Assembly: GCA_965219935.1 (NCBI GenBank)
Contig: CBDCOU010000003.1
Location: 372,001-436,000, forward strand
Reading direction: 5' to 3'
Length of the DNA stretch: 64,000 bases
DNA from: Bin34 sp965219935
Lineage (GTDB): Bacteria; Chloroflexota; Anaerolineae; Caldilineales; Caldilineaceae
Shown: positions 34,268-41,788 of the stretch, piece by piece
How positions within the stretch are numbered: the stretch's first letter is position 1
Layout of the letters: the number at the start of each line of letters is the position of its first letter
Made by a program: the position numbers and the translations under genes
The notes under the pieces: generated by a model
Databases searched by the model: none
The model's input: only the letters and a program-made list of their open reading frames with translations
What the model was told of the DNA's origin: nothing

Positions 34268-35806
34268 TCAAAGCTGCAAGGCGTTTTCGGCCAGGGCGAC
34301 GGCCGTGGTCAGGGCGCGCATCTTGTTCATGGCCTCGTTGTATTCGTATTCGGGCTGGCTGTCCATGACCAGGCCGCCACCGGCCTGCAGGACACAGGTC
34401 GCACCCAACATGGTGATGGTCCGGATGGTGATGCAGGTGTCCATGGTCCCGTCGTGGTCGATGTACCCGACCACTCCGGCATACGGTCCCCGGCGGGACG
34501 CCTCCAGCTCCTCGATGATCTCCATGGCCCGGATCTTCGGCGCGCCACTGACGGTGCCGGCCGGCAGGGTCGCACGGATGAGATCGATGCCGTCCATGCC
34601 TTCCCTGAGCCGTCCCTGGACATCGCTGACGATGTGCATGATGTGGCTGTAGCGCTCGATCTGCATCACGTTGGCCACCTGTACCGACCCGTAGTCGCAG
34701 ACGCGTCCCAGGTCGTTGCGTCCCAGGTCCACCAGCATGACGTGCTCGGCCCGTTCCTTGGGATCCGCCAGCAGGTCCTCCGCCAGTTGCCGGTCCTCCT
34801 CCGGGGTTTCGCCGCGCCAACGCGAGCCCGCGATCGGGTGCAGGCTGGCCTGGCGGTCCTCCAACCGCACGTGCATCTCGGGGCTTGAGCCCACCAGGCG
34901 CATCGGCGGCCCCTTGAGGCCGGGAATGTGCGAGAAGTCCAGGTAGAACATGTAGGAGGACGGGTTGACCATCCGCAGGGCGCGGTAGATGGTGAAGGGG
35001 TCCGCCTGTGTCGCGCGTGTCTGGCGCATGCTGAGCACGCCCTGAAAGATGTCGCCGGCGATGATGTAGTCCCTGGTGCGGCGCACGATCTCGGCGTATT
35101 CCTCCGGTGTCTGCGAGCAGGCCCACGGGGCGTCGTCGCAAATTTCCGGCAGGTTCGGTTCGGCGAACGGCGCATGGATGCGATCGCAGATGGCGTTGAT
35201 GCGCCGGCAGGTATCGGCATAGGCCCGATCCAGGTCCGGGTGGGTCAGGTCCAGGTTCACCATCACCAGGAGGCGGTGCTTGACGTGGTCGAAAATCACC
35301 AGTTCGTCGCTGAACAGCATGACCATGTCCGGGGTGCCGATGAGGTCCTCGGCGGTGGCCGGCAGCTTTTCAATGAACCGGACCATGTCGTAGCCGAACA
35401 TGCCCACGGCACCACCCTTGAAGCGCGGCAGGTCCGGCACATCCACCACGGTTTCGGCCGTGACCTGTTCACGCAGGATGTCGAAGGGGTCTCCGCACAG
35501 TTCCGTGACCGATCCGTTCTGTCCGGCCAGGGTCATGCGGTCCCCGTAGGCCACCAGGCTGCGGGTGGGGTTCAGCCCGATGAAGCTGTAGCGGCCGAAC
35601 CGTTCCCCGGCCTCGGCGGACTCCAGCAGAAAGCAGGGCTGGGTGGCCTGGGAGCCTTGGATTAGTTGCTGGTCGGGGCGTCGGCACAGCTTCAGGAACA
35701 CGGACACCGGTGTGTCCATGTCGGCCGGGATTTCCCGATAGACGGGATACCGGGTTGCCTCTCCCCGATGGGCCTTGACCATCGCCAAGGCCGGAACGAA
35801 ATTCAC
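34268..35806 (-). CDS. trpE: Anthranilate synthase component I
   Basis: Makes anthranilate from chorismate with TrpG; first committed step. 512 residues. The N-terminal feedback site motif CFLLESAEAGERFGRYSFIG is intact, so tryptophan inhibition is expected. Catalytic motifs: FQGVLSMRQTRA, MFYLDFSHIPG, GSSPEMHVRLED, PIAGSRWRGETPEED, HVMLVDLGRNDLGRVC and GTVSGAPKIRAMEIIEELE. GTG 35806 was chosen because GGAGGT precedes it by about 8 bases; the longer frame runs into the T-box terminator. Confidence 0.96.
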   Translation of the reverse strand: MNFVPALAMVKAHRGEATRYPVYREIPADMDTPVSVFLKLCRRPDQQLIQGSQATQPCFLLESAEAGERFGRYSFIGLNPTRSLVAYGDRMTLAGQNGSVTELCGDPFDILREQVTAETVVDVPDLPRFKGGAVGMFGYDMVRFIEKLPATAEDLIGTPDMVMLFSDELVIFDHVKHRLLVMVNLDLTHPDLDRAYADTCRRINAICDRIHAPFAEPNLPEICDDAPWACSQTPEEYAEIVRRTRDYIIAGDIFQGVLSMRQTRATQADPFTIYRALRMVNPSSYMFYLDFSHIPGLKGPPMRLVGSSPEMHVRLEDRQASLHPIAGSRWRGETPEEDRQLAEDLLADPKERAEHVMLVDLGRNDLGRVCDYGSVQVANVMQIERYSHIMHIVSDVQGRLREGMDGIDLIRATLPAGTVSGAPKIRAMEIIEELEASRRGPYAGVVGYIDHDGTMDTCITIRTITMLGATCVLQAGGGLVMDSQPEYEYNEAMNKMRALTTAVALAENALQL

Positions 35807-35825
35807 CGCTGCACCTCCAGAAAAC

Positions 35826-35863
35826 AAAAAACCCGGATGCCGTGTTCGACGGGACATCCGGGG
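35826..35863 (-). terminator. T-box terminator hairpin
   Basis: CCCGGATG (35863-35856) pairs with CATCCGGG (35839-35832), followed by six T (35831-35826). It competes with the antiterminator formed around the T-box sequence. It lies 20 bp before the trpE start. Confidence 0.88.
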
Positions 35864-36120
35864 ACGAAATCCGGGGATTCCGCGGTGCCACCCCACTTGA
35901 GCATGCGGGCACTGCCCTGCGCTCCTCTCTGCAGGAACGGGACTTGCGTCCGATTCCCCGCGCCCTGATAACGGTGGCGTCTCCGGCTTGCCTACTGGGA
36001 GGGTTTCCGTTCGGCTTGCGACTCACCGGTCCATTCACCTGCCCCTTGCCTGCTTCCTTTCCACCGGCCGGAAGCTCTCTGAAGGCAGACTGGCAGGCTA
36101 CTAGCCCGGATCACAGTCCG
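35826..36120 (-). promoter_or_regulatory. Tryptophan T-box leader (riboswitch) of the trp-aro operon
   Basis: Minus-strand leader with the full set of T-box parts in order. Stem I base GGACT (36119-36115) pairs with AGTC; an AGTA S-turn follows, then AGAGAG and the distal loop GGTGGAAAGG. The specifier loop reads GTGAATGGACC, with codon TGG (36033-36031) for tryptophan. The conserved T-box GTGGCACCGCGG lies at 35891-35880, and a terminator follows. Uncharged tRNA-Trp should pair with TGG and with the T-box and allow read-through into trpE. Confidence 0.92.
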
Positions 36121-36135
36121 TTTATGGTTGTTTCA

Positions 36136-36164
36136 AGAATACAGGTCGGATCGGGTGGTGTCAA
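36136..36164 (-). promoter_or_regulatory. Sigma70-type promoter of the trp-aro operon
   Basis: TTGACA (36164-36159), a 17-base spacer, TATTCT (36141-36136). The expected transcription start at about 36129 lies just before the T-box stem I base, so the leader would be about 320 nt. Confidence 0.8.
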
Positions 36165-36180
36165 CATTGGCCCGAACATG

Positions 36181-36612
36181 CAGCCACAGGTTTGTGCCCG
36201 ATCGCCGCCGATCGCGGGCGCGGCTCCGAACCGAGAAAGGAACGAAGGTTGTGTTCCGTCTGTCCCCTACCGAAAAGGTGCCGGGCGATGCAGGCGCGGA
36301 CCGGATTGTCCCGGGACCGAGCCGCGCAACCGGGGTTGTGTCTCTCAACCACTACCGTTCACCCCCGCGCCCATCCTTGGAAGTTTGGATTGGTCCTGGC
36401 CCGATGTGTGTGCCGGCGATCACATCGAGTGATCGGATTGGATTGAGATTTCCAAATCACAGTGAAAATTTGTATTTATGAACTTATACAGGATATGATC
36501 GGAACTTCAAGGACGCGATCTCTGTAATGGGTTCGTCGAATTGAGAGGCAATCGAACGGCGAGGTGTTTCCGACGATTGCAAAGCCGGGTTCCATTCCCA
36601 GCGAGGGCCACC
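36181..36612. other. Non-coding stretch between the trp promoter and the Rpn gene
   Basis: About 430 bp. It is locally AT-richer near 36440-36500 (AATTTGTATTTATG and flanks), a plausible promoter zone for the Rpn gene, but I cannot place -35/-10 boxes with confidence. Confidence 0.35.
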
Positions 36613-37647
36613 GTGTCGCAGCCGCCGAAACCAATACCGCCGACCTTTTCCTATGACCTGACCCTGAAGTCCATCTTCGCCGAACCGGATGTGGCCCGCG
36701 ACCTGATCGCCTTCCTGGCGAAGAGCCTGTGCCCCGAATTGCAGGGATGGGTGCCTGTGCGGGTGGTGGCCGGGTCGGCCGTCACATCCGACCCCAACGA
36801 ACCGCCCCACCAGTCCGAGGGGCACCGGGATCTGGTCTGGCTATTGGCGCATGGCGATGGATCCGAGGAACAGTTGTTGCACCTGGAGTTCCAGTCGCAG
36901 CGCGACCGGGGGATGTCCGGGCGCATGTTCGATTACGCGCTCAAGATGAGCCCCAGCCTGCGCGGGCTGGAGATCTGCGGGCTGGTCGTCAATGCCGGCC
37001 TCCGGCCCTTTGGCCGGTGGTGGATGCCGGTGCAGAGCGTCTCCGGCTCGTATCGGTACGGGTTCCGAGAGGGCTTGTTGTTGGACATCCACGACTATCG
37101 GCTGCCGGGGCTGCCGGGCGGGGAGCGTCCGTTGCCTCCGGACAACCTGGTGTCCAGCGTCGTGGCTCTGGCGCGGGTGCAGGCCGGAATGAGGCTGGAG
37201 CAGCGGGGCGCGGCAGAACTGGTTCTGCCGGTGCTGCAGGTGCTGATCCCGCGGGCCCTGGCATCGACGGAGACGTTGCGCGAGGGCCTCGGTGCGTGGT
37301 TCAAGACAGGTTTCGGGGAACTGTTGGATGACCAACCGGATCTGCGTGCGGCATTGAGTAAAATCACCTACATTGAGGAGGCGGAGGCGGTCATGTACAC
37401 ATTTGGTCAATACGTGGCGGACAAGGAAAAGGAAGGCGAGGCGCGGGGTGTAGTACAAGGCAGGAAGCAATCCATCCTCGAGTTCATCCGGCAAGTGTGG
37501 GGCGATGCGGAGGCAGAACGGTGCGCGCGGGAACTGGACACGGCCGAACTCCATGACCTGCCCGACATCGCAGGCCTGATGGCGGACCAAACCGCTGGGC
37601 GTCCCCCGCGCCTGAGGACCAACGGCCGCACCAAACCCCGGACTTGA
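36613..37647 (+). CDS. Rpn/YhgA-like PD-(D/E)XK nuclease family protein, copy 2
   Basis: About 344 residues and a clear paralog of the gene at 21849: FSYDLTLKSIFAEPDVARDL, LLHLEFQSQRDRGMSGRM, LLDIHDYRLPGLPGG and a shared C-terminal ADKEKEGEARG. GTG 36613 was chosen because it aligns with the paralog's start and has GAGGG seven bases upstream; the frame is open further up without similarity. Its 3' end and flank are duplicated downstream at 38005-38445. Role unknown (recombination-promoting nuclease family). Confidence 0.8.
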   Translation: MSQPPKPIPPTFSYDLTLKSIFAEPDVARDLIAFLAKSLCPELQGWVPVRVVAGSAVTSDPNEPPHQSEGHRDLVWLLAHGDGSEEQLLHLEFQSQRDRGMSGRMFDYALKMSPSLRGLEICGLVVNAGLRPFGRWWMPVQSVSGSYRYGFREGLLLDIHDYRLPGLPGGERPLPPDNLVSSVVALARVQAGMRLEQRGAAELVLPVLQVLIPRALASTETLREGLGAWFKTGFGELLDDQPDLRAALSKITYIEEAEAVMYTFGQYVADKEKEGEARGVVQGRKQSILEFIRQVWGDAEAERCARELDTAELHDLPDIAGLMADQTAGRPPRLRTNGRTKPRT

Positions 37648-37744
37648 ACTGCACGACTGGCCTGCTGCGGTGCGGCTTGCCCGGAATGGCAGCCATCTTT
37701 CTTCCTTTGCTGCGGACCAATCCAGCAGCCCCAACAGGTTTGGC

Positions 37745-38000
37745 GAGATCCTCGGCGTTGGCCGGCAGCTGTTCGATGATCCGGACCATGTCGTGAACAT
37801 ATCCCGGTGCCGCCCTTGAAGCGCGGCAAGTCCGGTACATCCACCACGGTTTCCGCCGTGGTCTGTTAACCCAGGATGTTGGAGGGGTTTCCGTACAGTT
37901 CCTTGACCGAGTTGTCCTGTCCGGCCAGAGTCATTCATTTTCTGTAGGCCACCAGGTTGCGGGTAGGGTTCAGCCCGATGAAGCGGTAGTGGTGGAGCTG
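37745..38000 (-). pseudogene. trpE: trpE fragment (dead duplicate)
   Basis: About 255 bp closely matching the N-terminal third of trpE (35340-35600) in the same orientation. Frames can be read as VVDVPDLPRFKGG and LNPTRNLVAYRK-stop-MTLAGQ, with stops and frameshifts. Together with the neighbouring Rpn fragment it marks a tandem duplication that later lost its middle. Confidence 0.88.
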
Positions 38001-38004
38001 GTCC

Positions 38005-38349
38005 TGCCGGTGCGGCAAGCGCTGCTTCCACGGGCCCTGGTGGCGACAACCGGTACTGCGTGCGGCATTGGGCAAGATCACCTCAATTGAAGAAGTGGAA
38101 GCGGTCATGTACACATTCGGTCAATACGTGGCGGACAAGGAAAAGGAAGGCGAGGCGCGGGGCAGGAAGCAATTCCTTCTCGAGTTCATCCGGCAGGTGT
38201 GGGGCGATGCGGAGGCGGAGCGGTGCGCGCGGGAACTGGACACGGCTGAACTCCACGACCTACCCGATATCGCAGGCCTGATGGCCGACCAGTCCGCCGG
38301 ACGTCCCCCGCGCCTGAGGACCTACGGCCGCACAAAACCCCGGACTTGA
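38005..38349 (+). pseudogene. Rpn copy 2 duplicate, truncated
   Basis: Begins inside a piece similar to 37190-37270 (LVLPV... region), skips a segment, then matches the last third of the gene at 36613 almost perfectly: EVEAVMYTFGQYVADKEKEG, QFLLEFIRQVWGDAEAERCA and TAELHDLPDIAGLMADQ. No N-terminal nuclease core remains. An ATG-initiated remnant of 93 residues (38068-38349) could still be translated. Confidence 0.85.
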
Positions 38350-38445
38350 AACTGCGCAGCGGGTCCGCCGCGGCACGGCTTGCCCGGCATGGCAGCTATT
38401 TTTTCGTTGCTGCCGATTGCGCCAGCAGTACCAACAGGTTTGTGG
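38350..38445 (+). repeat. Second copy of the Rpn 3' flank
   Basis: Resembles 37648-37740: both carry CGGCTTGCCCGG, ATGGCAGC, and then CCAACAGGTTTG. It shows that the tandem duplication extended about 95 bp beyond the Rpn stop. Confidence 0.7.
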
Positions 38446-38920
38446 TTCGTTGACGCAGAATGCGAACTGTAGCCGGTTTCCAGAGGCGCGGTTTCCCGAT
38501 CGGGGCGTGGCCGGACTTCCGCAACCAGAGGGTGCGTGGTCTGTCGGGTGGCTTGCCTTGTTCAGAGATTACATAGGCATTGCTGCAGTCGCAGATCTCC
38601 GGGTCGACATCGAAGGCTATCAGCAGGTCGGGAGCGCGCAGGCCCTTGACATCCGACAGGGATTCCGGTGAGATGTACAGTTCCGCCGCGATCAGGGTGG
38701 TTTCGGAGCTGCCGAAGTGCCAGTCCAGGAGGTAGGCGCCGTCGGGTCTGGAGATTTGTCGAAAACTGTTCGTCTCGTCGGCGTGTCGGGATGGGTTGGG
38801 AAAGGGCGCCGGGATGCCGGTTTCCGTCCCGATCGGGCCGAGGGTAGTGGTGCTCAGGCCGGTTCTCGTCAAGCCGGACGGGTCGGGTGTGGTCCGGATT
38901 GTACCGGTGGGTTGTTGCAC
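38396..38920 (-). pseudogene. Uma2-family nuclease fragment
   Basis: The central part reads PDGAYLLDWHFGSSETTLIA, SPDLLIAF-like APDLLIAFDVDPE, and YVISEQGKPPD, which matches the middle of Uma2 (DUF820) PD-(D/E)XK proteins. Family members then continue FVLEV with the catalytic Glu; here the frame runs into unrelated residues (RPRTLWLRKSG), so the nuclease core is broken by a deletion or frameshift. The N-terminal 50 residues are low-complexity Thr/Pro. The 3' end overlaps the repeat at 38350-38445. Confidence 0.55.
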
Positions 38921-39574
38921 CGTGCAGGGCCGCTGTCGTCAGATTGAGCATGCCATGCAGCCAGTACCGTTTGACGGACAACACTGAAGCACCGGCAGAT
39001 CCAGATCCAAATCCATCCACGTTGGGAGGGGCAATCCGTACAAGGGCTGTTGGTTTCCGGAACTTTCCGTGCCTTTGCATGAATCCGGCACCGTCGAAAA
39101 GCGAAGGGACCTGTGGGGCATGCTCTCCTTTCCACCGAACGAGGACCAAAGTGCTTGAGTGGCGCTTGGACTCCAACGAAAGGCACAACTACCTTGGCCG
39201 TGCATGAACCACTACCATTGACGGTGTCCGACACCTCTGCACCGTCATTGGATGTTGCACTCCCGTCCAGAAGCTTCAATGAGCTACATGACCAGCCTCC
39301 GTTGCCAAGCAGTCCGTCGGTGACGGAAGTCGGATAACTTGCGGTCGTCCGGTTGTTCATGGCCCGTTCCCGCCTCGAACAGGTCGCCATTAACTTGGTG
39401 TCTGCCCGCGTTTGATGATTGTCCGATGCTCAACCCATAGCGACTTGGACATAATGGATTGGCATCATGCCCGGGAGCCCGTGGACGCACGTGCGACGCA
39501 CAATGGGCGGCAGTACAATGCCCCCGTGCATATTTGAGTAAATTGCCCATGCCGCTGTTTGAGAGTTGCCCAAC
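38921..39574. other. Non-coding stretch, no recognisable element
   Basis: About 650 bp between two Uma2-type remnants. ORFs on the minus strand are not family-like and run through the antisense of the neighbouring gene. It may hold unrecognisable relics. Confidence 0.35.
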
Positions 39575-40635
39575 ATGAAGGCCCACGTGGAAACCCCCGC
39601 GTCCGTGCCCGCGCGCGGCAACGGCCTCGCCAACAAAATCGAGTTCGGCTCCGCAAGGCCCCTGGTCCCTGCGGCAGCACCCAATGGCGGCAAGGCCTCC
39701 AGTGCCTGGTGGGCCCACATCAAGTCGCTCGACCACTACGACCCCGCCTACTCCTACGATCCCCGCCACGTCTACGGATCCGACTGGACCGACGACGACG
39801 CCTACGGCAAGGACGGGGTCCACTTCATGACCGGCCCGGCCCGCCAGACCAGTGTCAACGGATGCCATGACGAAGCCCAGCGCCGGCTGGGTTTGGACCG
39901 GGTGTTCCGGGAGCGGTGCCTGAAGCTGCCCGACTTGGGCGTGCCCCCGACCAACCGCTACGCCCGCAACGGCCAAATCATCCCGGACGTGTTCATCCAG
40001 GCGCACCCCCGCCCCGGCGAAGACGAGCACGAAGTCGCCTACGACCCCGACAACCCCATTCTGTTCGTGCTGGAGGTGCTGTCCCGCTCCACCTTCCACC
40101 GCGACCTCGAGCCCAAGGTCGAGACTACCGGGCCATAGGGGTGCGGGAGTACTGGCGTTACGACCCGAAGCAGGTGTACCGCACCGGCAACGAACCCTTG
40201 CTGTGGGGTCAGCGGCTGTCGGTCGACGGCAAGTACGAGGACATTGAACCGCTCCGTACCGTGGGCGGTCAGCCCGTCTACCGCAGCGAGATACTGGGAG
40301 AGTTCCGCATGCTGGACGAGGGCGGGAACATCCACACCCTCCAGACCTGGGAGGAGGAACGCGGCGTCTGGTTGGATCCGGTACGGGCCAGGGACCTGGA
40401 TGCCGACGAAGACAAGCAGGAGGCGGTTCAGGACACTGCATTGACCACTTCCCAGACAAACTTTCTCTCCCAACTGAAACTGCGGGCTGCACAGGGGGAA
40501 CTGGCATCCCATGTGCCGGACACCCTGGCCTCGGCTTGGCGGAGAGCCCAATGGGTGCCCGATGCCGCGGATGTCCTGAATGTTCTGGTCGGCTCCCGCG
40601 ACTGGTCGACGCTCATGCCGCCCGAGGACGCGTAG
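39575..40635 (+). pseudogene. Uma2-family nuclease gene split by a single frameshift
   Basis: The first frame (39575-40138) reads to NGQIIPDVFIQAHP and NPILFVLEVLSRSTFHRDLE, the PD...E-x-L core of Uma2 restriction-like nucleases. The next frame continues exactly where it should: YRAIGVREYWRYDPKQVYR, then GQRLSVDGKYEDIEPL to a stop at 40635. One base lost near 40118 (VET then YRAIG) breaks the gene; everything else looks intact and about 350 residues long. It could be a recent inactivation or a sequencing error. Confidence 0.78.
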
Positions 40636-40650
40636 CGGTTCCCAAAAACC

Positions 40651-41150
40651 TTATGGGTTCCCGGCAATACCGATCCAGTGTGATGATGGCACTACAGTGT
40701 CGATGGGCAGATTGGTCAGGGTTTCCCGGATCCAGCCCCAGCCGCACAGTGGTCGCACCCGCGCCGGATCTACCTGCCAGGCCAGCAGGATTGGTCCCAG
40801 GGACGCCTGTTTGGCCGCCAGGATCGGATACATCCGGTCCTCCGGGGCCCGGCGCAGTTCCTGGAAGAGGCGCTTGACCGGGTCCGGTTCGGATGCACAA
40901 GGTGGCTGCACCACCTGTGGCGCTTCGATGGCCTTCATGTCCTGGCCTCTTGTGGCCGTCGGTCCCGTCCCACGGCCGTCGATGTCCGGTTCCTCGTCCC
41001 AGGCTCCCCAATGCGGGCCATCTCCTCGCCCTCCATGTCCCACCACAGCCGTCCCGTCATCGGATCGAGGGCCACCGTCATATAGGTGTAGAACTGGCTG
41101 ATCTGCACCTCCTGGGACACGGATATCCCGCGCGGCACCCACACCTTGGC
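40651..41150 (-). pseudogene. Decayed IS630-family transposase, C-terminal half
   Basis: One frame reads WVPRGISVSQEVQ, TYMTVALDPMTGRLWWDMEG. A second frame continues DPVKRLFQELRRAPEDRMYP, LAAKQASLGPILLAWQ and ARVRPLCGWGWIRETL. Both blocks match the end of IS630-type DDE transposases, including the Pro-x-Asn-Pro-x-Glu region in altered form. Frames differ, so it is inactive. The N-terminus is missing. Confidence 0.65.
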
Positions 41151-41239
41151 GCACCGCGTTCCACTGCCCCAGGTGTCTCGCGTCCCCTCACACGATCCCC
41201 TAGCCCGCCTTCACGCCGACCGCGGCCAGGCACTCCCCG

Positions 41240-41740
41240 AGCCTGCTTTGGCCAAGTCGCCTGAGCCTTTGGGGCCTTGGCCCTCACGCACAGCACATAG
41301 TCAGTTCCCTGCTTCCGGATTGGGCGCGCAATCACCGTCTGGCAGCCCCGCTCGGAGGGTACCGATCAAGGGGCACAAAACAGCCTGCCAGGCACAGCAT
41401 GCGCAGCAGTTCCGGGACGGCCGTGCTTGCGTTGGACCGGTCATCCACCGTGGTCCGGGTCAGCACCAGGCGGTGGGCCTGGGCCCAGGCACTGACCAGA
41501 TGCAGAGGGCCCCGGCCTCGGGCGTGGGGGCCGCGCACGCTCTGGCCGTTGATGGGCACGACTGATGTCAGTCAAATCGAAGGTGCCCTACATCCAGTCC
41601 TGAAAGCCCTATTCGAACCCGGCGGCATCCAGCCACGCGCAGTCCTGCCCCAGTGTGTCGCGCGAGGGGCCCCGTGGGGCAGATCCAAGAAGGTACGCAG
41701 CCAAGCCTCGTTGTTGTACCGCATCTCTTCAAAACAGGGA
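41240..41740 (-). pseudogene. Decayed ISAs1-family transposase, N-terminal half
   Basis: Minus-strand blocks in order: YNNEAWLRTFLDLPHGAP, INGQSVRGPHARGRGPLHLV, SAWAQAHRLVLTRTTVDD, TAVPELLRMLCLAGCFV and RKQGTDYVLCVRAKAPKAQA. These are the start, the catalytic Asp region (normally IDGKT; here INGQS, so the Asp is lost) and the middle of ISAs1 transposases, interrupted by stops and frameshifts. It may be the partner of the C-terminal fragment at 14399, but nothing proves that. Confidence 0.72.
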
Positions 41741-41788
41741 GCCAGTCACACCGCATCCCCCGGTCTGGAGGATGCAGGTCCGGCCGGG

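Noticed and set aside
36841..38049. Minus-strand ORF of 402 residues across the Rpn gene
   Set aside because: It is antisense to the Rpn gene and joins it to the dead trpE fragment; only the trpE-derived part has meaning.
40100..40140. Programmed frameshift in the Uma2-type gene
   Set aside because: No slippery heptamer, internal ribosome binding site or downstream structure was seen; a simple one-base loss is enough.
39284..40507. Minus-strand ORF of 407 residues
   Set aside because: It lies opposite the Uma2-type gene and shows no family motif; its composition follows from the GC-rich coding strand.
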